From Bryobacteraceae bacterium (GTDB lineage Bacteria > Acidobacteriota > Terriglobia > Bryobacterales > Bryobacteraceae): 64,000 bases of DNA. Shown here in pieces: positions 27,280 to 37,805 of this stretch (positions are counted from its first letter, which is position 1; every line of letters begins with the position of its first letter). The translations under genes were made by a program, and so were the position numbers. The notes under the pieces were generated by a model. The model was not told the DNA's origin. It did not search any database and saw nothing but the letters and a program-made list of their open reading frames with translations. The stretch is from the NCBI GenBank assembly GCA_025056455.1, contig JANWVY010000001.1, positions 939,757 through 1,003,756 on the forward strand, in the 5' to 3' direction.

Positions 27280-28665
27280 ATGAGGATGGGAACGCTTGGC
27301 ATGACCCGCCGCAGCTTGTTGCTCGCCTCTTGCGCAGCGCCACTTCATTCCGCCAACCCCGACGTGCGTCTGCATCGCCCGCCCAAACCTCTAGCTAAGG
27401 GCGCCAAAACGCACGACTGGACTCGCTTCCTCGGTCCCTCCATGAATGCGATTTCGACGGAAACGCGCCTGAATCGAAGCTTGCCTCCGCCCCTGGTGTG
27501 GGAATTACGCAAGGGGTCAGGTTATGCCTCTCCTGCGATTCTCGGCGACAAGCTCGTTTACTTCTACCGCAACGGCGACCGCGAAATCGTAGACTGTCTG
27601 CACCGGGAAACAGGTGAACGCTACTGGCAATTTCATTACCCGACGACATTTGAAGACCGTTACGGCTACAACAACGGCCCGCGCGCCTCGCCCGTCATTG
27701 AAGCCGATCGCGTCTACACGATGGGCGCTCAGGGCGTGCTGCACTGTCTCGATTTCGTCTCCGGCAAGCTCATTTGGAAGCGGGAGCTCAATCGCGAATA
27801 CAAAGTGCCACAGGATTTCTTTGGTACCGCTTCCACCCCCTTGGTCGAAGGTGACAAGCTGGTGGTGAACATCGGCGCGCCGGGAGGACCTAGCGTCATC
27901 GCGCTTCGCTTAGATTCTGGAAAAGAAATCTGGCGTGCGGCCAACGACTGGGGCCCAAGTTATGCTTCACCGGTATCTGCCCTGATCCACGGCCAGCGCC
28001 GCGTCTTTGTGTTTGCCGGGGGTGAGTCCGACCCTCCGACTGGAGGTCTGCTCTCGATTGACCCTGCCAACGGGAAAATCGATTTCGCTTTTCCGTGGCG
28101 TTCGCGCAGCTATGAATCGGTGAACGCCTCGTGTCCGGTCGTTTTTGAAAACAAGGTGTTTATCTCGGCGAGCTACCGGACGGGAGGCGCTTTGCTAGAG
28201 ATTCAGCCCAATTTCACGCACAAAGTGTTGTGGACCACCAGCGAGTTTGGTCTGCACTTCAACACGCCAGTCTATCGTGAGGGATATCTCTATGGCTTTG
28301 ATGGACGCAATGAGCCTGACGCATCGCTGGCTTGTTTAAATGTGAAGACCGGAAAGATCGTTTGGCGCCACACCCCCGAGTGGGTAGAACAGGTGGGCGG
28401 GCGGAAACAGCTGATGTCTACTTATCGCGGCACGCTGCTGGCCGTCGATGGACATTTTCTCTGTCTGGGCGAACTAGGCCATCTGCTGTGGCTGGACCTG
28501 ACGCCGGATGGCTACCGGGAGCTTGGCCGGTGTTGGCTGTTTGCCGCGCGCGAGACGTGGGCCTTGCCCGTGCTATCGCGAGGCCTGTTGTATATTTCGC
28601 AGAATACGCGCGATGTGTTAAACCAAACCCCTCCCCGGCTGCTTTGCTACGACTTGCGCGCCTGA
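27280..28665 (+). CDS. Secreted PQQ-type beta-propeller protein
   Basis: From an ATG at 27280 with GGAGAGG just upstream, the protein is 461 residues. A twin-arginine-like signal (GMTRRSLLLASCAAPLHSA) is followed by PQQ/BamB-type propeller blades: GYASPAILGDKLVYFYR, CLHRETGERYWQF, CLDFVSGKLIWKREL, ALRLDSGKEIWRAA, LNVKTGKIVWRH. Such proteins are often annotated as outer-membrane assembly BamB-like or as PQQ quinoprotein relatives. I see no quinoprotein dehydrogenase catalytic site, so a binding role is more likely. It ends 5 nt from the end of convergent truA. Confidence 0.82.
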   Translation: MRMGTLGMTRRSLLLASCAAPLHSANPDVRLHRPPKPLAKGAKTHDWTRFLGPSMNAISTETRLNRSLPPPLVWELRKGSGYASPAILGDKLVYFYRNGDREIVDCLHRETGERYWQFHYPTTFEDRYGYNNGPRASPVIEADRVYTMGAQGVLHCLDFVSGKLIWKRELNREYKVPQDFFGTASTPLVEGDKLVVNIGAPGGPSVIALRLDSGKEIWRAANDWGPSYASPVSALIHGQRRVFVFAGGESDPPTGGLLSIDPANGKIDFAFPWRSRSYESVNASCPVVFENKVFISASYRTGGALLEIQPNFTHKVLWTTSEFGLHFNTPVYREGYLYGFDGRNEPDASLACLNVKTGKIVWRHTPEWVEQVGGRKQLMSTYRGTLLAVDGHFLCLGELGHLLWLDLTPDGYRELGRCWLFAARETWALPVLSRGLLYISQNTRDVLNQTPPRLLCYDLRA

Positions 28666-28670
28666 GTGCT

Positions 28671-29417
28671 TCAATACTCGACTTCCGCTAGAAATAGACC
28701 CGCTGCTGGCGCAGTCCATTGGGCTACATTCAGGCGCTCAGTGGAGCGCCCTTGTAGAAGTTGTTCGAAATCCTCGAGACAAATTTCGTGCAGTCCAAGC
28801 TTGACCAAGGCCCCGACGAGTCTGCGCACCATCCTCCACAAGTAGTGCGAGGCGACGATGCGAAATTGAATCATTCCCTCTTCGACAGTAAACTCAGCGT
28901 GGTCGACAACGACAACCGTGGATTCTCCTGGCCGGGAAGGATCCTCGGCACAAAATGCCCGAAAATCATGCCTTCCCACCAGTTGGGCGGCCGCCTTCTG
29001 CATCAGTTCGACATCTAAGGGTTGTTTGATCCACCATACGTATTTTTTCGAGAAGGCGCTCTTGCGAGTAGCGAGCTGGTAGACATAGGTGCGGGATTTG
29101 GCGTCATGGCGCGCATGGAAGCCTTCGGGGGCGGGTTCTACGCGAAGAATCGCAATTGAAGCGGGAAGCCTGTCATTGAGCTCCCGAAGGATGACCTCTG
29201 GCGGTAACTTTTTGCCCTTCACCTTAAGATGCGCTACTTGAGCAGCGGCATGCACACCGGCATCGGTCCGGCCGGCGCCTTGGAGATCCACTTTGCAACC
29301 AAAAAGCTCTTCGCACGCTTGGCGCAGTTCACCTTGTATGGTGCGGGCGTTTTTCTGCTCCTGCCATCCGCTGTAACGCGTGCCATCATATTCGAGTGTC
29401 AGCTTCCAAGTTGCCAA
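28671..29417 (-). CDS. truA: tRNA pseudouridine synthase A
   Basis: TruA makes pseudouridine at positions 38-40 of the tRNA anticodon arm. The N-terminus WKLTLEYDGTRYSGWQEQ, the catalytic Asp motif GAGRTDAGVHAAAQ near residue 50, and DFRAFCAEDP followed by HYLWRMVRRLVGALV are all in place. No ATG fits the conserved N-terminus; I place the start at a TTG (29417) with GGAGGT 12 nt upstream, giving 248 residues, the usual length. The open frame extends further upstream to 29543 but that part is unrelated to TruA. Confidence 0.92.
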   Translation of the reverse strand: MATWKLTLEYDGTRYSGWQEQKNARTIQGELRQACEELFGCKVDLQGAGRTDAGVHAAAQVAHLKVKGKKLPPEVILRELNDRLPASIAILRVEPAPEGFHARHDAKSRTYVYQLATRKSAFSKKYVWWIKQPLDVELMQKAAAQLVGRHDFRAFCAEDPSRPGESTVVVVDHAEFTVEEGMIQFRIVASHYLWRMVRRLVGALVKLGLHEICLEDFEQLLQGRSTERLNVAQWTAPAAGLFLAEVEY

Positions 29418-29566
29418 GCCAGTTGCTGCACCTCCGCTTTTTACTATCGCGCTGAAGGTGCAGCCAGCGCAGGGGCCGTTGGGGCTAGGTGATGCGATAC
29501 CGATATCGGTAGAGCAATTCCAGATTGCCAGGCTGGGTGGCAACTGCCTAAACTGAAAACTCGCTC

Positions 29567-30505
29567 ATGCACTTGGTATTCAGCAGTACGCAGCATCAGG
29601 GAGCCCGAAGCGAGCAGCAAGACGCTTACGCCGTGTTTGCATCCGCGGACGAGGCGTTTCGCCGCCATGGCGGCGAACTCGTGGTTGTCGCTGATGGCAT
29701 GGGTGGACTGGCACATGGTGCGCTCGCCTCTCAGACTGCGGTTGATCGCTTTGTTGCGGCTTACCAGGAAAAAAGGCCAGAGGAAAGCGTCGCTCGCGCC
29801 TTGTCCCGGTCTCTCGAGGCGGCCAACACAGCCGTGTATCAACTCGCCGCGCAAAAGCAGGTAGCTGGAGAAATGGGAACCACCCTGGTGGCGGGGGCGT
29901 TTCTAGACTCCCAGCTATTTTGGATCTCTGTCGGTGACTCGGGCGTATTTTACCGTCCTGCAAAAGGTCCCATCCGGCTTCTGAACACCCCCCACACGCT
30001 CGGCGCCTTCTTAGCTCAGCAAGCAGAGAAAGGACTCCTGAGGTCAGAAGTGGCCCAAACCCATCCGGAGCGCGACGCGCTGACTTGCTTCCTTGGCCTT
30101 GAGCGGATCTCGCAAGTGGACTGTAACGAAAAACCCTTAATGTTGGAACCCGGCGATGTTGTTGTTTTCGCGACGGACGGTCTGTTCAAATTTCTGGATC
30201 AGGACGCCATGGAACAGACGATTCCCGGCGACCCTGCGACGCTTGCGCAGCGGCTCGTCAAACGAACTCTCCAACTCGGGCACCCCCAGCAAGACAACAT
30301 CACTGTGGTTTCGGCAACCCGCTGCAAGCAGGCCAACCCAGTGTTTTCGACGATTGCTTCCGTGATCGTAATTGGTGGTTTGATCGCTCTGTTCTGGTTC
30401 GCCAAGCGGTGGCCCGGCGGCCCGGGTCAAACCCAGACTACCTCGTTACCCCCGGTCGGGGAAGGCCAACTAGCCCGACCCACCGAAAAAACGCCCACCC
30501 CTTAA
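29567..30505 (+). CDS. PP2C-family serine/threonine phosphatase with C-terminal membrane helix
   Basis: A 312-residue PPM phosphatase. The metal-binding motifs are visible: RSEQQDAYAVF at residues about 14-24, VVADGMGGLAHGALAS at about 38-53, VGDSGVFYRP, FATDGLFKFL and HPQQDNITVVSA. It removes phosphate from Ser/Thr of proteins phosphorylated by Hanks-type kinases. A membrane segment near residues 262-283 (TIASVIVIGGLIALFWFA) and a Pro/Thr-rich tail tether the domain to the inner face of the membrane. No partner kinase is in the window. Confidence 0.88.
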   Translation: MHLVFSSTQHQGARSEQQDAYAVFASADEAFRRHGGELVVVADGMGGLAHGALASQTAVDRFVAAYQEKRPEESVARALSRSLEAANTAVYQLAAQKQVAGEMGTTLVAGAFLDSQLFWISVGDSGVFYRPAKGPIRLLNTPHTLGAFLAQQAEKGLLRSEVAQTHPERDALTCFLGLERISQVDCNEKPLMLEPGDVVVFATDGLFKFLDQDAMEQTIPGDPATLAQRLVKRTLQLGHPQQDNITVVSATRCKQANPVFSTIASVIVIGGLIALFWFAKRWPGGPGQTQTTSLPPVGEGQLARPTEKTPTP

Positions 30506-30573
30506 CCCACGCAGGTCTCGCCCTCGGGCCAGACGATAGGATTCGGGCGGAAGGTGCTCGCGCCGCGCGGGAA

Positions 30574-31083
30574 CTAGAGCGGCTCTGGAAGCCGTAAGGA
30601 GGCTTTGGCAAGGGCCTCGTTGAGAATTTCTTCCGCCCCCACCTCGGTTACCATCTTGGCAATCGAAGTTTCCGTGACCAGCATGTGCCGCGCACGGTCC
30701 AACATCTTCTTTTCTCGAAAAGAAAGGGGCTTCTCCTTCTGTAGGATCAAGAGGCACTTCAGGACTTCCGCTGTCTCGAGCAGAGAACCGAAACGCATCT
30801 TATCGGAATTCTCTTTGAAGCGGTCTTTCCAGTCCTGGCAGTGCTTGGTCTTGCCAGTCGCAAGAAACTGAAGAACTTTTTGAATTTCTGTTGGTTTGGT
30901 CACCTTCCGCAGGCCGACATGCGCGACATGCGAAAACGGAACCATGACGGTCATTTTGCTGGAATTAAGTCGGAGAAGGTAGAAGCGTTCGAATTGGCTT
31001 CCAAAAGCGCGGGCAGAGATGTTCTCAACTACTGCGACGCCGTGATTCGGATAAACTACGCGTTCGCCGATTTGAAAGGTCAT
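30574..31083 (-). CDS. carD: CarD/CdnL family RNA polymerase-binding regulator
   Basis: A 169-residue CarD protein. The N-terminal RNAP-interacting Tudor-like domain is clear (IGERVVYPNHGVAVVENISA and the strand FYLLRLNSSKMTVMVPF), with a C-terminal helical DNA-binding part (SGLLETAEVLKCLL-like, KPLSFREKKMLDRARHMLV). CarD binds the polymerase beta subunit and stabilises open complexes, especially at rRNA promoters. The start has an AAGGGG site 8 nt upstream, and a strong predicted promoter precedes it. Length matches the 160-170 family norm. Confidence 0.92.
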   Translation of the reverse strand: MTFQIGERVVYPNHGVAVVENISARAFGSQFERFYLLRLNSSKMTVMVPFSHVAHVGLRKVTKPTEIQKVLQFLATGKTKHCQDWKDRFKENSDKMRFGSLLETAEVLKCLLILQKEKPLSFREKKMLDRARHMLVTETSIAKMVTEVGAEEILNEALAKASLRLPEPL

Positions 31084-31146
31084 GCGGGGACCCCTTAAGC
31101 ATGATTTCCAGGCTTAAAATTGCCACCTAGGGCATGTGGAAAGTGA

Positions 31147-31175
31147 ATGTTAAGCCGAGGTATACGAAAAGTCAA
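31147..31175 (-). promoter_or_regulatory. Predicted carD promoter
   Basis: On the minus strand TTGACT (31170-31175) and TAACAT (31147-31152) are separated by 17 nt, close to the sigma-70 consensus. Transcription would start near 31140, leaving a 57-nt leader before carD. The rest of 31176-31520 has no gene that I can support. Confidence 0.55.
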
Positions 31176-31520
31176 GAGGAAATTTCGATGCGCGCCGTCT
31201 CCCTGTAATCTGTAGAAAACAAGAGGTTTGATGGCAAACCAGGTAGACAGCGGAAGGACCCGCAAAAGTGCTCTGGCGGGGTGAATACTATACACCCCGA
31301 TAGAGTTAACAGTGTTCAGTTACGTGCTGGAAAGAAAGCTGAAGAAAGATTAAGTCCAATTCTTTGTGAACGTTAACGTAAATCGCGAACACCGAAAACC
31401 GCCCGTTCGAAAAACTCATCGCAGGCGCCTTTCGATTTTGCATTTTCCTTAGCCTCGCCAAGTCCACCGAGCGAGCCCTTTGAAATTTATCGTCCAATTA
31501 GTTGGACGCTGGCCCCGAGC

Positions 31521-32888
31521 TCACTTCAATTTGGCCGGCTTGAGTGTCCAGGCTTGTAAACGGGCGAGCTCGAGGAGCTCCGGGGCGGCAAAGCCCTCCG
31601 GATGGATGATCCACTGAAAAGCGCCCTCCGGATCGCTGTTCACGTGCCGCTCGAAGGCGAGTTTGCCCCTGCGAACCGAGACGGCCGGTCCGCCGTCATC
31701 GCCCGCCAGAGTGGCGGCAAAGTCCGCTAAGGAAAGCCGTTCGCTCCCGAACCAGACATGGGAAGGAAGTCGGCGGTGGCGTTCGATATAGGAGATGGCG
31801 TCCTGCTTGCCTCTCAAAAATAACTCCCGCGGGATGGAAGTTGAGCGAACGGTGGACTCGACACGGATGGTGGGGCCGTCCACGTAGGTCGGGGGAAAGC
31901 CAAGCAGCGCCAGCAACACGTCCGCCGCAGAGTTGCGCCCTTGAATGTCGATGGCTTCCACAAATCGCTTGCGTGCTGCCGGGACATCCACTGGCTGATT
32001 GGGGTCCTCCATGAGCTGCGGCAAATCACGCCCCGTAGCAAACCGCACACCACTGGCTTTCACATAGCGGATGAAGTCAAAAAACAGGCGGTAGGCTTTT
32101 TCCATGGACTCCTTGGTGCGCAGCTTCGGCCGGCGATAGTCCGAGGGCGCAGTAAAGCGGCCTCGACTGAAGTTGACCGCATCCCAAAATTCAGTCGTGA
32201 CGAACTCCGTCGGGTGGTAGTAGGTTTGAATGACGCCGCCACCGGCCTGCCTTAGCCGACGAAGCGCTTCGTCGAATTGAGTTCGGGCTTGCAGGGCCTG
32301 ACGCTCGTCGTCGAGCTCAGCGCGAACGACATTGCGGTTCAGCCGGAAGCAGTAGAGGATGCCGCCATACCAAAAAGGCTGGTCATGGAGGCCAATATGG
32401 GATCCCTCGTCCATGTAAACCGGAATGCCCATGCGGCGCAGGGCAAGGTTGGACTGCGGCCCCCAAGAAGAGCCCGGTTGGCCGTAGCAGCTGGGAGTGA
32501 CACCGAAAATCCGGCGAATGTCTGCAACACCCTGACCTTCGCGGCGCTCAAACTCTTCCGCGCCTTCCAACAGACCGAGGGGCTTTAAATAGACGGCTGG
32601 CGTTGGCGGGATGCTGTGATTCTCTGCGTGATAGCCGATGTCATGTCGCGCGAGCGCCCGGATGACGTCGGTTCTCCCTCGTTGTTCCAACATGCGCGCT
32701 TTTTCCCCAACAATCTTGAAGGTGGCGCGCACGCCGAGTTTTTCGAGTTCCAAGGCTAACCGCATCGCCGCATCGTCAGCTGCCGGTTCAATGAAGTCCT
32801 CCGTATCAAACCACAGCAAATAGAAGACATCAGAGGCGCTCGCTGACATCCAGAAGGTAGCCAAGATAACCATCAAGCGTGAAGTCAT
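31521..32888 (-). CDS. Exported polysaccharide-deacetylase-like protein
   Basis: A 455-residue protein with a signal peptide (MTSRLMVILATFWMSASAS). Residues about 20-290 resemble the NodB/polysaccharide deacetylase barrel: YLLWFDTEDFIEP with the metal Asp, RATFKIVGEKARML, GYHAENHSIPP as a metal His pair, and TYYHPTEFVT later. This fold removes acetyl groups from cell-wall or extracellular sugars. The C-terminal 150 residues (from about 300) are not recognised. Divergent from the sdh operon, separated by 195 nt. Enzymatic activity is plausible because Asp and His residues are present, but the substrate is unknown. Confidence 0.78.
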   Translation of the reverse strand: MTSRLMVILATFWMSASASDVFYLLWFDTEDFIEPAADDAAMRLALELEKLGVRATFKIVGEKARMLEQRGRTDVIRALARHDIGYHAENHSIPPTPAVYLKPLGLLEGAEEFERREGQGVADIRRIFGVTPSCYGQPGSSWGPQSNLALRRMGIPVYMDEGSHIGLHDQPFWYGGILYCFRLNRNVVRAELDDERQALQARTQFDEALRRLRQAGGGVIQTYYHPTEFVTTEFWDAVNFSRGRFTAPSDYRRPKLRTKESMEKAYRLFFDFIRYVKASGVRFATGRDLPQLMEDPNQPVDVPAARKRFVEAIDIQGRNSAADVLLALLGFPPTYVDGPTIRVESTVRSTSIPRELFLRGKQDAISYIERHRRLPSHVWFGSERLSLADFAATLAGDDGGPAVSVRRGKLAFERHVNSDPEGAFQWIIHPEGFAAPELLELARLQAWTLKPAKLK

Positions 32889-33083
32889 GCTTTCTAATAT
32901 GCCCCAAGGTGCGACTTCATCCTAGCGCGGAGAGCGGCTCGAGCCGCAGGCATACCGCTGGGCGCAAAAATTCCCCTACAATAACAAGTGAGCCTTCATC
33001 TATAAAGCGAGAGCGTCCGAAAATCGAGCGCCTCAAAAGCCTCCTTTCGGAATTACCGGAAAAGGACTTCGAACAAACCAGCC

Positions 33084-33770
33084 ATGAGTGCAGCAGCCAG
33101 CACGTTCGCGCAAAAGGCGCAATCCCACCGATTTTATGACTCCACGATCGGCAAGAAAGCGGTCATGGCCGTCACCGGGGCGATCCTGTTCGGCTTTGTC
33201 GTGGTTCATATGCTCGGTAACCTACAGGTCTATTTCGGCCCCGAGAAAATTAATGCTTACGGCGAGCTCCTGCATAGCTCTCCCGGTTTGCTATGGACAG
33301 CGCGCCTTATTTTGCTGACTTCCGTGGTGCTTCACATCGTTGCAGCCCTCCAGCTCGCAGCCTTGAATAAAAAGGCTCGACCCGTCGGCTATGTACGAAA
33401 GAAAAATATTGCCTCGACTTACGCGAGCCGCACGATGCTCGTGAGCGGGCCAATCATCTTTTTCTTCCTCGTTTACCACTTGCTGCACTTTACAACGGGT
33501 CAGGCTCATCCGAACTTTCGTGCCGGCGACGTGTATCACAACGTTATTGCCGGCTTCCAACAACCGGCCGCCTCTATCGCCTACATCGTGGCGATGATTC
33601 TCTTGGTGAACCACCTCCACCATGGCGTTTGGAGTATGTTCCAGAGTTTAGGCCTAAACCATCCTCGTTACATGCCATGGTTGCGACGTTTCTCTGCGGC
33701 TGCAGCCATTCTCATCGGTGTGGGTAACATCTCAATCCCGGTTTCCGTTCTAGCTGGATTGCTTCAGTAA
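33084..33770 (+). CDS. sdhC: Succinate dehydrogenase cytochrome b558 subunit
   Basis: A 228-residue membrane protein with five hydrophobic segments and His residues suited to bind two haems b ([51 protein letters not shown]). This matches the single-subunit membrane anchor of Bacillus/Bacteroides-type succinate:quinone oxidoreductase, not the SdhC/SdhD pair of Proteobacteria. It is followed by sdhA after 7 nt and sdhB, forming a complete sdhCAB operon. A TACAAT (32977-32982) is a weak -10 candidate about 100 nt upstream. Confidence 0.92.
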   Translation: MSAAASTFAQKAQSHRFYDSTIGKKAVMAVTGAILFGFVVVHMLGNLQVYFGPEKINAYGELLHSSPGLLWTARLILLTSVVLHIVAALQLAALNKKARPVGYVRKKNIASTYASRTMLVSGPIIFFFLVYHLLHFTTGQAHPNFRAGDVYHNVIAGFQQPAASIAYIVAMILLVNHLHHGVWSMFQSLGLNHPRYMPWLRRFSAAAAILIGVGNISIPVSVLAGLLQ

Positions 33771-33777
33771 GACGACA

Positions 33778-35691
33778 ATGACCTTAGATTCTCGCATACC
33801 GTCCGGACCCATCGAGCAGAAGTGGGACCGTTGTAAGTTCGAGCTCAAACTGGTGAACCCAGCCAACAAACGTAAATTTCACATCATTGTGGTTGGTACA
33901 GGGTTAGCCGGTGGTTCCGCGGCCGCTTCGCTCGGCGAGTTAGGTTACAACGTGAAAGCTTTTTGCTTTCAGGATTCGCCGCGCCGAGCGCATTCAATTG
34001 CGGCTCAGGGCGGCATCAATGCTGCAAAAAACTATCAGAATGACGGCGACAGCATTTATCGCCTCTTTTACGACACGATCAAGGGTGGCGATTTTCGCGC
34101 ACGCGAAGCCAATGTCTACCGTTTAGCGCAAATCAGTGTGAACATCATTGATCAGTGCGTGGCCCAAGGTGTTCCTTTTGCGCGAGAATACGGAGGCCTT
34201 TTAGCCAACCGCTCCTTTGGGGGCGCCCAAGTTTCTCGTACGTTTTACGCTCGGGGTCAGACCGGGCAGCAATTGCTGCTCGGTTGCTATCAAGCGCTCG
34301 AACGCCAAGTCGACGCTGGGCGGGTGTTAATGTTCCCGCGAACCGAGATGCTCGATCTGATCGTTATCAACGGCAAAGCGCGGGGCATCGTGACTCGTAA
34401 CCTCATTACGGGAAAAATCGAAAGCCATCTGGCCGACGCCGTAATTCTGGCCACCGGGGGTTACGGTAACGTCTACTATTTGTCGACAAACGCCAAAGGT
34501 TCAAACGCCACGGCCATCTGGCGAGCTTACAAAAGAGGCGCTTTGATGGCCAACCCCTGTTTCACGCAAATTCACCCTACGTGTATTCCGGTTTCGGGGG
34601 ACTACCAATCGAAGCTCACGCTAATGAGTGAGTCGCTGCGCAACGACGGCCGCATTTGGGTCCCGTTGAAGAAGGGAGACAAGCGCCCCCCAACGGAGAT
34701 ACCAGAAGAAGAGCGCGATTATTATCTGGAACGGAAGTATCCCAGCTTCGGTAACCTCGTCCCGCGTGACGTGGCTTCGCGAGCCGCCAAGGCAGTGTGT
34801 GATGAAGGCCGGGGAGTCGGAGAAACAGGTCTGGGTGTGTACCTCGACTTCAGCGACGCCATTCGTCGCCTTGGCCGTAAAACCATCGAAGAGCGGTACG
34901 GAAACCTCTTTGAGATGTATGAGCGGATCACGGGCGAAGATCCCTATAAGACGCCGATGCGAATTTTTCCCGCCATTCACTACACCATGGGCGGTCTTTG
35001 GGTGGATTATCACTTAATGAGCACCATTCCCGGGCTCTTTGTCTTGGGTGAAGCGAATTTCTCCGACCACGGAGCAAACCGCTTGGGCGCCTCGGCCTTG
35101 ATGCAGGGACTCGCCGACGGTTACTTCATCATCCCTTACACCCTCGGCGACTATCTCGCCAATACGAAGCTGGAAAAGGTCGACGATTCGCACAGCGCGG
35201 TTAAAGATGCAGAGCGCGAAGTCACCGTACGAATCCAGAAATTGTTGTCCATCAAGGGTAAGCGTTCCGTTGACTCCTTCCATCGCGAGTTAGGCAAGCT
35301 GGTGTGGGATTACTGCGGCATGGCGCGGAACGCGAAAGGGTTGCAGTATGCCATGGGAAAGATCGCAGAACTTGCCGAGGAGTTCTACCACAACGTGAAC
35401 GTTGTTGGTGACGGCAATGAACTTAACCAGTCCTTGGAGAAAGCAGGACGCGTAGCTGACTTTTTTGAACTCGCTCAGCTCATGTGCCGGGACGCCTTAG
35501 AGCGCAACGAATCCTGCGGCGGGCACTTCCGCGAAGAATTTCAGACCCCCGAAGGCGAAGCGCTCCGTGACGACGAGAATTACTGTCACGTTGCGGCGTG
35601 GGAGTATAAGGGAGAGGGACAGAGCCCCGTTCTTCATAAAGAGCCTCTCCGCTTCGAATACGTGCATCTTACTCAGCGGAGCTACAAGTGA
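33778..35691 (+). CDS. sdhA: Succinate dehydrogenase/fumarate reductase flavoprotein subunit
   Basis: A 637-residue flavoprotein that oxidises succinate to fumarate. The FAD Rossmann motif [17 protein letters not shown] is near residue 40, the covalent-FAD region [19 protein letters not shown] follows, and the substrate/catalytic motifs include [21 protein letters not shown], and [10 protein letters not shown], with [18 protein letters not shown] near the second FAD contact. The length matches the Bacteroides/Bacillus-type (about 580-640). SdhA passes electrons to SdhB, with whose gene it overlaps by one base. Confidence 0.95.
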   Translation: MTLDSRIPSGPIEQKWDRCKFELKLVNPANKRKFHIIVVGTGLAGGSAAASLGELGYNVKAFCFQDSPRRAHSIAAQGGINAAKNYQNDGDSIYRLFYDTIKGGDFRAREANVYRLAQISVNIIDQCVAQGVPFAREYGGLLANRSFGGAQVSRTFYARGQTGQQLLLGCYQALERQVDAGRVLMFPRTEMLDLIVINGKARGIVTRNLITGKIESHLADAVILATGGYGNVYYLSTNAKGSNATAIWRAYKRGALMANPCFTQIHPTCIPVSGDYQSKLTLMSESLRNDGRIWVPLKKGDKRPPTEIPEEERDYYLERKYPSFGNLVPRDVASRAAKAVCDEGRGVGETGLGVYLDFSDAIRRLGRKTIEERYGNLFEMYERITGEDPYKTPMRIFPAIHYTMGGLWVDYHLMSTIPGLFVLGEANFSDHGANRLGASALMQGLADGYFIIPYTLGDYLANTKLEKVDDSHSAVKDAEREVTVRIQKLLSIKGKRSVDSFHRELGKLVWDYCGMARNAKGLQYAMGKIAELAEEFYHNVNVVGDGNELNQSLEKAGRVADFFELAQLMCRDALERNESCGGHFREEFQTPEGEALRDDENYCHVAAWEYKGEGQSPVLHKEPLRFEYVHLTQRSYK

Positions 35692-36461
35692 TGAAACTCA
35701 TTCTCCATATTTGGCGCCAGAAAAACCAGGCCTCTCCGGGAAAAATGGTTCGCTACGAAGTGGAAGCGAACGAGCATATGAGCTTCTTGGAGATGCTGGA
35801 TGTTCTCAACGAGAACCTTATCGCCAAGGGAGAGGAACCCGTGGCATTTGACCACGATTGCCGGGAGGGCATCTGCGGATCGTGCGGATTCATGATCAAC
35901 GGCGTCGCCCACGGGCCCTTGCCAAATACGACGGTTTGTCAGTTACACATGCGGCATTTCAAGTCGGGGGATGAGCTTTATCTCGAGCCGTGGCGTGCTG
36001 CCGCTTTTCCCGTGATCAAGGATCTTGTCGTGGACCGCAGCGCATTTGATCGAATCATTGCCGCGGGCGGTTACATCTCCGTCGCCACTGGTTCGGCTCC
36101 CGATGGTAACGCGATCCCAGTCCGGAAACAAGACGCGGACCTGGCCATGGACGCCGCACAATGCATTGGCTGTGGGGCATGCGTTGCGGCGTGTCCAAAC
36201 GCTTCGGCGTCTTTGTTCATGGCCGCGAAAATCACCCACCTTGGCCTGTTGCCGCAAGGCCAGCCCGAACGCAAGGAGCGCGTCTTAAAAATGGTGGCAG
36301 CGGCTAACCGGGAACTCTTCGGTTCATGCACGAACATCGGGGAGTGCGAGGCAGTGTGTCCGAAGGGCATCCGAATGGAATTCATTGGGAGGATGAACCG
36401 GGATTATTTGAATGCCAGCTTCACCTACCAAGAAGAAAAGGAGATGGCGGGCGTCGGATAG
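35691..36461 (+). CDS. sdhB: Succinate dehydrogenase/fumarate reductase iron-sulfur subunit
   Basis: A 256-residue iron-sulfur protein linking SdhA to the quinone site in SdhC. The 2Fe-2S ligands are in [15 protein letters not shown] and the later CQLHM; the 4Fe-4S motif is [15 protein letters not shown]; the third cluster uses [15 protein letters not shown]. The ATG at 35691 overlaps the sdhA stop (TGATG); a GTG three bases earlier is an alternative. It ends 37 nt before the end of the convergent antiporter gene. Confidence 0.94.
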   Translation: MKLILHIWRQKNQASPGKMVRYEVEANEHMSFLEMLDVLNENLIAKGEEPVAFDHDCREGICGSCGFMINGVAHGPLPNTTVCQLHMRHFKSGDELYLEPWRAAAFPVIKDLVVDRSAFDRIIAAGGYISVATGSAPDGNAIPVRKQDADLAMDAAQCIGCGACVAACPNASASLFMAAKITHLGLLPQGQPERKERVLKMVAAANRELFGSCTNIGECEAVCPKGIRMEFIGRMNRDYLNASFTYQEEKEMAGVG

Positions 36462-36498
36462 GCCGCGGCAGACCCGGGCTATTGCCAAGCCAAGGCTG

Positions 36499-37722
36499 TT
36501 AAACAATTTGCAATCGTTCTGACGGCCGGCACTCCTGCCCCCGATAGGCGAGCCTTAATAGGGGCGGCGCAATCATCGTTGTGACGATCGCCATAAAGAT
36601 CACCACGCTGTAAGTCTGGCTCGAGATTACCCCGAGCACCAACCCTAACTGCGCGACGACCATCCCGACCTCGCCCCTCGGCATCATTCCGATTCCCACC
36701 CGGAATACATCAGCCCGACCCCGGTTCCAAACTCCTAGGCCAGAAGCCAGTTTGGTGGCCACCGCCAAAATGGTTATGAGCGATGCTACCCCTAAAAGCG
36801 TGGTATTTTTCAGGAGCGATAAGTCGAAGTACAGACCGATGCCGACCAGGAAGAAGGGCACCAAGGTTTCCGTCACGCCATGCACCAAATCATGCTCCCG
36901 GTGACCAACACTTTCGGCCAACGCCATCCCCGCTAAAAAGGCTCCAATAATCGCGGCAACTCCAGCATAAGTGGCAAGAAGGGCTAAGGCGAACAGCAGC
37001 ACTAACGAAAAATTGAACCGGGCTTCCATGGCCGAGAGATTGGTCTCAATGGCCGGAAGGAGCCGGACGATTAATCGGTTTCCCCAAATTGCCACAATCG
37101 TAGTGAATCCGATGGCTAGCAGCGCAGTGAGCCCCAAGTCAAGCAGGTTGACACCACCCTGAGCGAGGCTGCTCACAATCGCAAGCACAATCAAGCCCAG
37201 GACATCGTCGATGACCGCCGCCGCGAGCACCGTACGGCTTGCCGGATGATGAAGATATCCCTTCGAAGCCAGAACTTGCGCCGTAATGCCCACACTTGTG
37301 GCCACCATGGCTGCCCCAACGAAAAGCGCTTCGATCCACTGGTAACCCAGGGCATGGGCCGCGAGCCAACCAACAAAGAACGGGGTCATCACGCCAATTA
37401 CAGCAACCAGCAGAGCACTGCGACCCACTTCGAGGATTTCGGAAGGCTTAACCTCGAGACCCACCCGAAACAGCAAAAACATGACTCCGAGCTCTGCTAG
37501 AGCGCTCATCGTATCACTCGGCTTGACCCATCCAAGCACCGAGGGCCCCAGAAGGATGCCCGCCGTAATCTCTCCAACGATGGCCGGCTGGCGAAGACGC
37601 TCGAAAATTTCTGCAAAGAGCTTGGCGGCGCCGAAGACCAGCAACAGGGCAAGCGGGAGCTCGCTAGGCTGGCCTGCGGAGGCAAGAAAAAATGCCCAAG
37701 GAGGATAAAATATCCAGTCCAC
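36499..37722 (-). CDS. Cation:proton antiporter (CPA2 family)
   Basis: A 407-residue integral membrane protein with about 12 hydrophobic segments and the CPA2 (NapA/Kef-like) signature: QPAIVGEITAGILLGPSVLG near residue 45-65, FLLFRVGLEVKP, AAVIDDVLGLIVLAIVSS with the paired Asp residues that mark electrogenic Na+/H+ exchangers (near 170), and MMPRGEVGMVVAQLG. It probably exports Na+ or K+ for protons. No Trk/RCK domain is attached. The start is a GTG at 37722. A tandem direct repeat lies in the upstream gap. Confidence 0.9.
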   Translation of the reverse strand: MDWIFYPPWAFFLASAGQPSELPLALLLVFGAAKLFAEIFERLRQPAIVGEITAGILLGPSVLGWVKPSDTMSALAELGVMFLLFRVGLEVKPSEILEVGRSALLVAVIGVMTPFFVGWLAAHALGYQWIEALFVGAAMVATSVGITAQVLASKGYLHHPASRTVLAAAVIDDVLGLIVLAIVSSLAQGGVNLLDLGLTALLAIGFTTIVAIWGNRLIVRLLPAIETNLSAMEARFNFSLVLLFALALLATYAGVAAIIGAFLAGMALAESVGHREHDLVHGVTETLVPFFLVGIGLYFDLSLLKNTTLLGVASLITILAVATKLASGLGVWNRGRADVFRVGIGMMPRGEVGMVVAQLGLVLGVISSQTYSVVIFMAIVTTMIAPPLLRLAYRGQECRPSERLQIV

Positions 37723-37805
37723 GGTCTCTTACAATCACTTTCTGCCGACGCGTTTCTCTTCCGCTTCGACTTAGGGAGATGTTTTAAAACTTCAAGGCTG
37801 GAAAC